Shown here: positions 24,301 through 35,041 of the stretch, one piece after another
How the letters are laid out: each line of letters begins with the position of its first letter
Numbering within the stretch: the stretch's first letter is position 1
Assembly (NCBI GenBank): GCA_038025085.1
Contig: CM076146.1
Coordinates: 21,213,001-21,277,000 of the forward strand
DNA length: 64,000 bases
DNA from: Tetragonia tetragonoides
Taxonomy: Eukaryota; Streptophyta; Magnoliopsida; Caryophyllales; Aizoaceae
Reading direction: 5' to 3'
Notes under the pieces: model-generated
What the model saw: the letters and a program-made list of their open reading frames with translations, nothing else
What the model was told of the DNA's origin: nothing
Database searches by the model: none
Made by a program: the position numbers and the translations under genes

Positions 24301-25643
24301 CAAGGATGTTTACAAGTACAAACAAGCTTTAACTCCACCTTTTGAATGCATTTACGCGTTTTGAGTTGAAGCTTGTTTGTACTTGTAAACATCCTTGGTG
24401 TAGTTTCTCACTCCAATGAATGCAAACAATGCTTTTGGGTGCTTTCTCTGAAAATACAACACAAAAGAACTCAATCTCTTTCACCCTTGTCGTAAGAGCT
24501 GTTAAAACGCGTAAATGCATTCAAAAGGTGGAGTTAAAGCTTGTTTGTACTTGTAAACATCCTTGGTGTAGTTTCTCACTCCAAGGAATGCAAACAAAGC
24601 TTTTGGGTGCTTTCTCTGAAAATACAACACAAAAGAACTCAATCTCTTTCACCCTAGTCGTAAGAGCTGTTAAAACGCGTAAATGCATTCAAAAGGTGCA
24701 GTTAAAGCTTGTTTGTACTTGTAAACATCCTTGGTGTAGTTTCTCACTCAAATGAATGCAAACAAAGCATTTGGGTGCTTTCTCTTGATATACAACTCAA
24801 AAGACCTCAAATCTCTTTCACCTTACTCGTATTCATTTGTTTGCATTCATTTGAGTGTGAAACTACACTTAGGATGTTTACAAGTACAAACAAGCTTCAA
24901 CTCAAGCTTTTGAATGCATTTACGCGTTTTAAAAGCTCATACGAATACGGTGAAAGAGATTGAGGTCTTTTGTATTTGGGTGCTTTCTCTTAATATACAA
25001 CACAAAAGAACTCAATCTCTTTCACCCTAGTCGTATGAGGTTTTAAAACGCGTATATGCATTCAAAAGCTTAAGTTGAAGCTTATGCATTCAAAAGCTTA
25101 AGTTGAAGCTTGTTGGTACTTGTAAACATCTTTGTTGTAGTTTCTCACCCAAATGAATGCAAAGAAAACATTTGGGTGCGTTCTCTTAATATACAACACA
25201 AAAGAACTCAATCTCTTTCACCCTACTCCTATGAGCTTTTAAAACGCGTAATTGAATTCAATGAAGCTTGTTTGTAACTATAAACATCCTAGGTGTAATT
25301 TCACACTCAAATGAATGCAAACAAAGTATTTCACCCTCGTCGTAAGAGCACTTAAAACGCGTAATGAATTCAAAACGCGTAAATGCATTCAAAAGCTTGA
25401 GTTGAAGCTTGTTTGTACTTGTAAACATCCTTGGTGTAGTTTCTCACTCAAATGAATGCAAACATAGCATTTGGGTGCTTTCTCTTAATATACAACACAA
25501 AAGACCTCAATCTCTTTCACCCTAGTCGTATGAGCTTTTAAAACGCTTAAATGCATTCAAAAGCTTGAGTTCAAGCTTGTTTGTAGTTGTAAACATCCTT
25601 GGGGTAGTTTCACACTCAAATGAATGTAAACAAAGCATTTGGG
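21396..25643. repeat. 168-bp satellite with frequent orientation switches
   Basis: Approximate blocks: forward 21396-22075, disordered or reverse 22090-22240, forward 22255-22480, reverse 22545-23635, forward 23645-23810, reverse 23815-24360, forward 24365-24835, reverse 24836-24970, forward 24972-25643. Several switches occur inside a monomer, with hybrid sequence at the join. Within it, 22684-22851 and 22852-23019 are adjacent monomers differing at about one base, a sign of very recent tandem duplication. Confidence 0.93.
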
Positions 25644-27985
25644 TGCAATAACACAATAATCTCGGAGTGTCATCAAGCTAGCAATAACCAAGTCATCTTC
25701 CAGATTCATACTAATAGGTCGTCCAACTATATGTCCATCACCCTAGATGTAAGAGCTGTTAAAACTCGTAAATGCATTCAAAAGGTGGAGTTAAAGCTTG
25801 TTTGTACTTGTAAACATCTTTGGTGTAGTTTCTCACTCAAAAGAATGCAAACAAAGCGTAAATGCATTCAAAAGGTGGAGTTAAAGCTTTTTCTGTACTT
25901 GTAAACATCCTTGGTGTAGTTTCTCACTCAAATGAATGCAAACAAAGCATTTGGGTGATTTCTCTTAATATACAACACAAAAGACCTCAACCTCTTTCAC
26001 CCTAATCGTAAGAGCTGTTAAAACGCGTAAATACATTCAAAAGCTTATGTTGAAGCTTGTTTGTACTTGTAAACATCCTTGGTTAAGTTTCTCACTCAAA
26101 TGAATGCAAACAAAGCAAGCTTTGTTTGCATTCATTTGAGTGAGAAACTACACCAAGTTTGGGTACTACACCAAGGATGTTTACAACTACAAACAATTCA
26201 TTTTAAAATGTTAATCATTGGAGTTTCTCACTCAAATGAATGCAAACTAAGCAACCAAAAGCTTTGTTTGCATTCATTTGAGTGAGATACTTAACCAAGG
26301 ATGTTTACAAGTACAAACAAGCTTCAACTCAAGCATTTGAATGTATTTACGCGTTTTAACAACTCTTAGGATTAGGGTGAAAGAGATTGAGGCCTTTTGT
26401 AAACAAATGTTTCTCCAATCATTCGAGTGAGAAACTACACCAAGGATGTTTACAAGTACAAACAAGCTTTAACTCAAGCTTTTGAATGCATTTACGCGTT
26501 TTAAAAGCTCATATGACTAGGGTGAAAAAGATTGAGTACTTTTGTGTTGTATTTTAAGAGAAAGCAACCAAAAGCTTTGTTTGCATTCATTTCAGTTAGA
26601 AACTACACCAAGGATGAAATATAGTTTTAGCTTTACCACTCCAATGAATGCAAACAAAGCTTTGTTTGCATTCATTTCAGTGAGAAACTACACCAAGAAT
26701 GTGTACAAGTACAAACAAAGCATTTACGTGTAGGTGGAGTTGAAGCTTGTTTGTACTTGTAAACATCCTTGGTGTAGTTTCTCACACAAATGAATGCAAA
26801 CAAAGCATTTGTGTGATTTCTCTTAATATACAACACAAAAGAACTCAATCTCTTTCACCCTAGTCGTATGAGGTTTTAAAACGTGTATATGCATTCAAAA
26901 GGTGGAGTTAAAGCTTCAACTCAAATGAATGCAAACAAAGCATTTGGGTGCTTTCTCTTAATATACAACACAAAAGACCTCAATCTCTTTCACCCTAGTC
27001 ATATGAGCTGTTAAAACGCGTAAATGCATTCAAAAGGTGGAGTTAAAGCTTGTTTGTACTTGTAAACATCCTTGGTGTAGTTTGTCCCTCAAATGAATGC
27101 AAACAAAGCATTTGGGTGCTTTCTCTTAATATACAACACAAAAGACCTCAATCTCTTTCACCCTAGTCATATGAGCTTTTAAAACGCGTAAATGCATTCA
27201 AAAGCTTGAGTTGAAGCTTGTTTGTACTTATAAACATCCTTGGTTAAGTTTCTCACTCAAATGAATGCAAACAAAGCATTTGGGTGCGTTCTCTTAAAAT
27301 ACAACACAAAAGAACTCAATCTCTTTCACCCTTGTCGTATGAGCTTCTAAAACGCTCAAATGCATTCAAAAGCCTGAGTTCAAGTTTGTTTGTAGTTGTA
27401 AACATCGTTGGGGTAGTTTCACACTCAAATGAATGTAAACAAAGCATTTGCGAGCTTTTTCTTAATATACAACACAATAGAACTCAATCTCTTTCACCCT
27501 AGTTGTAAGAGCTGTTAAAATGCGTAAATGCATTCAAAAGGTGGAGTTAAAGCCTGTTTGTGCTTGTAAACATCCTTGGTGTAGTTTATCACTCAAATGA
27601 ATGCAAACAAAGCATTTGGGTGCTTTCTCTTAATATACAACACAAAAGACCTCAATCTCTTTCACCCTAATTGTAAGAGCTGTTAAAATGCGTAAATGCA
27701 TTCAAAAGGTGGAGTTAAAGCTTATTTGTGCTTGTAAACATCCTTGGTGTAGTTTCTCACCCAAATGAATGCAAAGAAAGCATTTGGGTGCTTTCTCTTA
27801 ATATACAACACAAAAGAACTCAATCTCTTTCACCCTAGTTGTAATAGCTGTTAAAATGCGTAAATGCATTCAAAAGGTGGAGTTGAAGCTTGTTTGTACT
27901 TGTAAACATCCTTGGTGTAGTTTCTCCCTCAAATGAATGTAAACAAAGCATTTGGGTGCTTTCTCTTAATATACAACACAAAAGA
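25644..27985. repeat. Second copy of the array's left edge (duplication of 8613-11005)
   Basis: Begins with the non-satellite segment found at 8613-8705 and then follows the same order of forward monomers, inverted block and irregular monomers as 8706-11005. Shared private landmarks are CAAAGCGTAAATGCATTC, AAATGTTTCTCCAATCATTC, GATGAAATATAGTTT, CATTTACGTGTAGGTGGAG and CATTTG[TC]GAGCTTTTTCTT. The copy is interrupted at its end by the solo LTR at 27986. Its palindrome has lost about 78 bp of one arm compared with 8947-9450. Confidence 0.9.
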
Positions 27986-28923
27986 TGATGCAGGAGCAAC
28001 ATGCTTAAAAAATGATACACATCATATTCACCATTATATGGATCTTAGGAATGATCTTGATTCCTCTACACGGCTCCTCAAGAACAACAATGGTGTTTTC
28101 CAAGGGGAATTGAAAGAACATTCAATCTTAGTTCTATTATGTTCGTTTATGGAGCATGTTTTAAAATGGGTTACAATTACATTGCCTCCTACATTGAAGA
28201 TACTTTGGAATACACGCGCAAGATGGGGATTAAAGCTCTTGTTATATGATCACGTCATTATGGAGAACCTCGTAATCTTGGCAGTTCTGATAGTTGTTCG
28301 TATTTTGGCCATAACTCGCTCATACTAAATCTAAACGTGATGATTCAAATCTGTGTAGAAATATATGATCGAGATCTACAACATTGATGCTTTGAGTTTT
28401 CTCTAATTCAAAGCGCAACATGGTCAAAAACGCGTAACAAGTTACGGAACATATTCCTTGCGCGCCAAGGCAACGACTTTAGTTTAGTTATTGTGTCCTA
28501 GTTTATTTTAACTTGCTTTTAGCGTGATTTATTGCTTAGGAAACTAATAATCTGGTTATTATTAGCATTATGAGTCCATTAGGTATTAGGAAAGTTGTTA
28601 GTTAGTTCATTTTACAATTGTAATCAGTTTCATAGTTAGTTTCCTACTTGGATTAGGATTCCTAGTAGCTTTAGATTTCTTTGTCTATATATAGGGGAGA
28701 GCACGAAATTGTAACATAGACTTTGATGATTAATGATTAATACGTGAGTATTTACCCCTCAAATTGAGTGATTCAGTTTGAAACCCTTGTGTGTGATGCG
28801 CAAGTTTTGTTCTTGAGTGATTCTTGAACGCAAAACCCCAACCCCTTGAGTGATTCGAGAGGTATATCCCTTTTATTGTTTTGTTTATCAAAAATACAGA
28901 AAATCCCTAAATAAATCACATCA
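27986..28923 (+). mobile_element. Solo LTR with perfect 5-bp target duplication
   Basis: 938 bp from TGATGCAGGAGCAACATG to AAATAAATCACATCA, flanked by AAAGA on both sides (27981-27985 and 28924-28928). Its 5' two-thirds differ from the 661-bp family, but its downstream part (CTATATATAGGGGAGAGC, then ACGTGAGTATTTACCCCTCAAA) is clearly related. It lacks internal sequence, so it is the product of LTR-LTR recombination. An uninterrupted version of the surrounding satellite exists at 30310-31238, giving the pre-insertion sequence. A short frame 27933-28328 crosses its left end and is not a gene. Confidence 0.93.
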
Positions 28924-31900
28924 AAAGAACTCAATCTCTTTCACCCTAGATGTAAGAGCTGTGAAAACGCGTAAATGCATTCAAAAGGTGGAGTTAAAGC
29001 TTGTTTGTACTTGTAAACATCCTTGGTGTAATTTCTCTTCAAATGAATTCAGACAAAGGATGTTTACAAGTACAAACAAAGCGTTTGGGTGCTTTCTCTT
29101 AGGATCAAAAATACAGAAAATCTTTAAATAAATCACATCAACAAACAAGCTTTAACTCCACCTTTTGATTACATTTACGCGTTTTAAAAGCTCATATGAC
29201 TAGGGTAAAAGAGATTGAGGTCTTTTGTGTTGTATATTAAGAGAAAGCACCCAAATGCTTTGTTTGCATTCATTTGAGTGAGAAACTACACCAAGGATGT
29301 TTAGAAGTACAAACAAGCTTTAACTCCACCTTTTGAATGCATTTACGCGTTTTAACAGCTCTTACGACTAGGGTGAAAGAGATTGAGTTCTTTTGTGCTG
29401 TATTATCAGAGAAAGCACCCAAAAGCTTTGTTTGCATTCATTGGAGTGAGAAACTACACCAAGGATGTTTACAAGTACAAACAAGCTTCAACTCAAAATT
29501 TTGAATGTATTCACAATCAAATGAATGCAAATAAAGCATTTGTGTGCTTTCTCTTAATATACAACAGAAAAGAACTCAATCTCTTTCACCCTAGTCGTAA
29601 GAGCTGTTAAAACGCTTTAATGCATTCAAAACGCGTAAATTCATTAAAAAGCTTGAGTTGAAGGTGTTTTATTCTTGTAAACATCCTTGGTGTAGTTTCT
29701 CACTTAAATGAATGCAAACAAAGCATCTGGGTGCTTTCTCTTAATATACAACACAAAAGAACTCAATCTCTTTCACCGTAATCGTAAGAGCTGTTAAAAC
29801 GCGTAAATGCATTCAAAAGCTTGAGTTTAAGCTTGTTTGTACTTGTAAACATCCTAGTTGTAGTTTCACACTCAAATGAATGCAAACAAAGTATTTGGAT
29901 GCTTTCTTTTAATATACAACACAAAAGAACTCAAATCTCTTTCACCCTACTCGTATAAGCTTTTAAAATGCATAAATGCAGTCAAAAGCTTGAGTTGAAG
30001 CTTGTTTGTACTTTAAAACAATCTTCATGAAGTTTCATACTCAAATGAATCCAAACAAAGTATTTTGATCATTTCTTTTAATATTCAACACAAAAGAACT
30101 CAAATCTCTTTCACCCTACTCGTAAGACCTTTTAATTCGAGCATTGCTAATTCAATTAAAACTCACTCAAATGAATGCAAGCAAAGCATTTGGGTGCTTT
30201 CTCTTAATATACAACACAAAAGAACTCAATCTGTTTCACCCTAGTCGTATGAGGTTTTAAAACGCGTAAATGCTTTCAAAAGGTGGAGTTAAAGCTTGTT
30301 TGTACTTGAAAACATCCTTGGTGTAGTTTCTCACTCAAATGAATGCAAACAAAGCATTTGGGTGCGTTCTCTTAAAATACAACACAAAAGAACTCAATCT
30401 CTTTCACCCTTGTCGTATGAGCTTCTAAAACGCCCAAATGCATTCAAAAGCCTGAGTTCAAGCTTGTTTGTAGTTGTAAACATCGTTGGGGTAGTTTCAC
30501 ACTCAAATGAATGTAAACAAAGCATTTGCGAGCTTTTTCTTAATATACAACACAAAAGAACTCAATCTCTTTCACCCTAGTTGTAAGAGCTGTTAAAATG
30601 CGTAAATGCATTCAAAAGGTGGAGTTAAAGCTTGTTTGTGCTTGTAAACATCCTTGGTGTAGTTTATCACTCAAATGAATGCAAACAAAGCATTTGGGTG
30701 CTTTCTCTTAATATACAACACAAAAGACCTCAATCTCTTTCACCCTAGTTGTAAGAGCTGTTAAAATGCGTAAATGCATTCAAAAGGTGGAGTTAAAGCT
30801 TGTTTGTGCTTGTAAACATCCTTGGTGTAGTTTCTCACCCAAATGATTGCAAAGAAAGCATTTGGGTGCTTTCTCTTAATATACAACACAAAAGAACTCT
30901 ATCTCTTTCACCCTAGTTGTAATAGCTGTTAAAATGCGTAAATGCATTCAAAAGGTGGAGTTGAAGCTTGTTTGTACTTGTAAACATCCTTGGTGTAGTT
31001 TCTCCCTCAAATGAATGTAAACAAAGCATTTGGGTGCTTTCTCTTAATATACAACACAAAAGAACTCAATCTCTTTCACCCTAGATGTAAGAGCTGTGAA
31101 AACGCGTAAATGCATTCAAAAGGTGGAGTTAAAGCTTGTTTGTACTTGTAAACATCCTTGGTGTAATTTCTCTTCAAATGAATTCAGACAAAGGATGTTT
31201 ACAAGTACAAACAAAGCGTTTGGGTGCTTTCTCTTAATTTGGAAACAAACAAAAGCTTTTACAACGCGTATATGCATTCAAAAGCTTAAGTTGAAGCTTG
31301 TTGGTACTTGTAAACATCCTTGGTTAAGTTTCTCACTCAAATGAATGCAAACAAAGCATTTGGGTGCTTTCTCTTAATATACAACACAAATGACCTCAAT
31401 CTCTTTCACCCTAGTCGTATGAGGTTTTAAAACGCGTAAACACATTCAAAAGCTTGAGTTGAAGCTTGTTTGTACTTGTAAACATCCTTGGTGTAGTTTC
31501 TCCCTCAAATGAATGCAAACAAAGCATTTGGGTGCTTTCTCTTAATATACAACACAAAAGAACTCAATCTCCTTCAACCTAGTCGTACAAGCTGTTAAAA
31601 TGCGTAAATGTATTCAAAAGCTTGAGTTGAAGCTTGTTTGTACTTGTAAACATCCTAGGTGTGAAACGACAATCTCTTTCAGAGAAAGCACCAAAAGTCT
31701 TTGTTTGCATTCATTGGAGTGAGAAACTACACCAAGAATGTCTACAAGTACAAACAAGCTTCAACTCAAGCTTTTGAATGTATTTACGCGTTTTAACAGC
31801 TCTTACGACTAGGGTGAAAGAGATTGAGTTCTTTTCTGTTGTATATTAAGAGAAAGTACACAAATGCTTTATTTGCATTCATTTGATTGTGAATACATTC

Positions 31901-34380
31901 AAAATTTTGAGTTGAAGCTTGTTTGTACTTGTAAACATCCTTGGTGTAGTTTCTCACTCCAATGAATGCAAACAAAGAATTTGGGTGCTTTCTCTTAATA
32001 TACAACACAAAAGAACTCAATCTTTTTCACCCTAGTCGTATGAGCTTTTAAAACGCGTAAATGCATTCAAAAGCTTGAGTTGAAGCTTGTTTGTACTTGT
32101 AAACATCCTTGGTTAGGTTTCTCACTCAAATAATTGCAAACAAAGCATTTGGGTGCTTTCTCTTAAATGTTTGTACTTTTAAACACAAAAGAGATTGAGT
32201 TCTTTTGTGTTGTATTTTCAGAGAAAGCACCCAAATGGTTTGTTTGCATTCATATGAGTGAGAAACTATACCAAGGATGTTTACAAGTACAAACAAGCTT
32301 TAACTCCACCTTTTGATTACATTTACGCGTTTTAAAAGCTCATATGACTAAGGTGAAAGAGATTGAGGTCTTTTGTGTTGTATATTAAGAGAAAGCACCC
32401 AAATGCTTTGTTTGCATTCATTTGAGTGAGAAACTACACCAAGGATGTTTAGAAGTACAAACAAGCTTTAACTCCACCTTTTGAATGCATTTACGCGTTT
32501 TAACAGCTCTTACGACTAGGGTGAAAGAGATTGAGTTCTTTTGTGTTGTATTATCAGAGAAAGCACCCAAAAGCTTTGTTTGCATTCATTGGAGTGAGAA
32601 ACTACACCAAGGATGTTTACAAGTACAAACAAGCTTCAACTCAAAATTTTGAATGTATTCACAATCAAATGAATGCAAATAAAGCATTTGTGTGCTTTCT
32701 CTTAATATACAACAGAAAAGAACTCAATCTCTTTCACCCTAGTCGTAAGAGCTGTTAAAACGCGTAAATGCATTCAAAACGCGTAAATTCATTAAAAAGC
32801 TTGAGTTGAAGGTGTTTTATTCTTGTAAACATCCTTGGTGTAGTTTCTCACTTAAATGAATGCAAACAAAGCATCTGGGTGCTTTCTCTTAATATACAAC
32901 ACACAAGAACTCAATCTCTTTCACCGTAATCGTAAGAGCTGTTAAAACGCGTAAATGCATTCAAAAGCTTTAGTTTAAGCTTGTTTGTACTTGTAAACAT
33001 CCTTGGTGTAGTTTCATACTCAAATCTTCATGAAGTTTCATACTCAAATGAATCCAAACAAAGTATTTTGATCATTTCTTTTAATATTCAACACAAAAGA
33101 ACTCAAATCTCTTTCACCCTACTCGTAAGACCTTTTAATTCGAGTATTGATAATTCAATTAAAACTCACTCAAATGAATGCAAACAAAGCATTTGGGTGC
33201 TTTCTCTTAATATACAACACAAAAGAACTCAATCTGTTTCACCCTAGTCGTATGAGATTTTAAAACGCGTAAATGCTTTCAAAAGGTGGAGTTAAAGCTT
33301 GTTTGTACTTGTAAACATCCTTGGTGTAGTTTCTCACTCAAATTAATGCAAAGAAAGCATTTGGGTGCTTTCTCTTAAAATACAACACAAAAAAACTCAA
33401 ATCTCTTTCAAAAGATTCTCAATATACATTTAAGAGAAACGCGTAAATGTCAAGATTTTTGGTTTACAAGTACCTCTAGCAACCTTGATTACTTGTAAAC
33501 TACATGTAAATGCTTTGTTTGCATTCATTTGAGTGAGAAACTACAGCAAGGATGTTTACAAGTACTAACAAGCTTTAACTCCACCTTTTGAATGCATTTA
33601 CGCGTTTTAACAGCTCTTACATCTAGGGTGAAAGAGATTGAGTTCTTTTGTGTTGTATATTAAGAGAAAGCACCCAGATGCTTTGTTTGCATTTATTAGA
33701 GTAAGAAACTTAACCAAGGATGTTTACAAGTGCAAACAAGCTTCAACTCAAGCTTTTGAATGTATTTACGCGTTTTAACAGCACTTACGATTAGGGTGAA
33801 AGAGATTGAGGTCTTTTGTGTTGTATATTAAGAGAAAGCACCCAAATGCTTTGTTTGCATTCATTTGAGTGAGAAACTACACCAAGGATGTTTACAAGTA
33901 CAAACAAGCTTTAACTCCACCTTTTGAATGCATTTACACGTTCTAACAGCTCTTACATCTAGGGTTTGGGTGCATTAACGCATTTTAAATGCATATACGC
34001 GTTTTAAACAGTTTGGGTGTTTACAAGTACTTGTGTTGTATTTTCAGAGAAAGCACCCAAAAGCTTTGTTTGCATTCACTGGAGTGAGAAACTACACCAA
34101 GGATGTTTACAAGTACAAACAAGCTTCAACTCAAGCTTTTGAATGTATTTACGCGTTTTAAAACCTCATACGACTAGGGTGAAAGAGATTGAGGTCTTTT
34201 GTGTTGTATATTAAGAGAAAGCACCCAAATGCTTTGTTTGCATTCATTTGAGTGAGAAACTACACCAAGGATGTTTACAAGCACAAACAAGCTTTAACTC
34301 CACCTTTTGAATGCATTTACGCATTTTAACAGCTCTTACAACTAGGGTGAAAAAGATTGAGTTCTTTTGTGTTGTATTTT
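28924..34380. repeat. 168-bp satellite with nested kilobase duplications
   Basis: Approximate blocks: forward 28924-29102, LTR scrap 29103-29140, reverse 29144-29515, forward 29516-31670, reverse 31675-31885, forward 31890-32185, reverse 32190-32665, forward 32666-33430, non-monomer 33431-33505, reverse 33506-34380. Larger copies: 30310-31050 repeats 27245-27985; 29144-30290 repeats 32294-33300; and 32770-33820 repeats 11080-12265, with one monomer missing near 33020. The right end, TTGTGTTGTATTTT, is the target of the intact gypsy element. Confidence 0.93.
29103..29140 (+). mobile_element. 38-bp scrap of LTR 3' end
   Basis: This stretch reads ATCAAAAATACAGAAAATC... and ends AAATCACATCA. It matches the last ~38 bp of the solo LTR (28886-28923) with two or three changes. 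It sits at a forward/reverse satellite switch, so an old LTR end marks a rearrangement junction. Confidence 0.8.
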
Positions 34381-35041
34381 TGATGTGAAATAAGTAACAA
34401 AACGGAAATTAACCTTTGATAGTATCACACAAAGGGATCTTGTTCAAGAATCACTCAAGAACAACTCACGAATCACTCGTAAGGGTTTCAACCTAAATCA
34501 CTCAGTTTGAGGGGTAAATACTCACGTATTCAATAATTAATCATCAAAGCACGAGTTTACAGTAGCAAAGATCTCCCCTATTTATAGACAAAGAAATCTA
34601 AAGCTATTCGGAATCCTAATCCTAGTCCGAATAGAAAACTAACTACGAAACTGACTACAATTGTAAAACAGACTAACTAACAGCTTTCCTAACACCTAAT
34701 GGACTTCTAATACTAATAACAATCAGATTATTACTCTCCTAAACATATTCTAACTAATTAAGGGAATACTAAACGAAATCGAACTAAACAACTGATTACC
34801 TAGTGCCCAAGGCTCAAAACCGCTGGAACAGTTTCCTTGGCGCCCAAGGCTTCTTCTTTTCAACTTCTAGTCATCTTCTTGCCACTCTAACATAGTTACC
34901 TCACACTTTACCTCACGTGGCATTATACTCTTGGCACTGAGCAGCTCAAGATCAAGCATTAACGTTTCAAGAACTGGGTTCTTTGACGTTCTTGATTCGT
35001 CGTCTTCTTGCTTGTCCTTTAACGTACTTGCTCCTGCATCA
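34381..35041 (-). repeat. 3' LTR of intact gypsy element
   Basis: On the minus strand it starts TGATGCAGGAGCAAG at 35041 and ends TTATTTCACATCA at 34381. It contains the last 57 codons and the stop of gag-pol. The TATA-type box is at 34579-34586. Confidence 0.95.

Noticed and set aside
27933..28328. 131-codon frame that might be a gene at the solo LTR
   Set aside because: It begins in satellite and runs through the LTR U3; no family resemblance and no support as coding.
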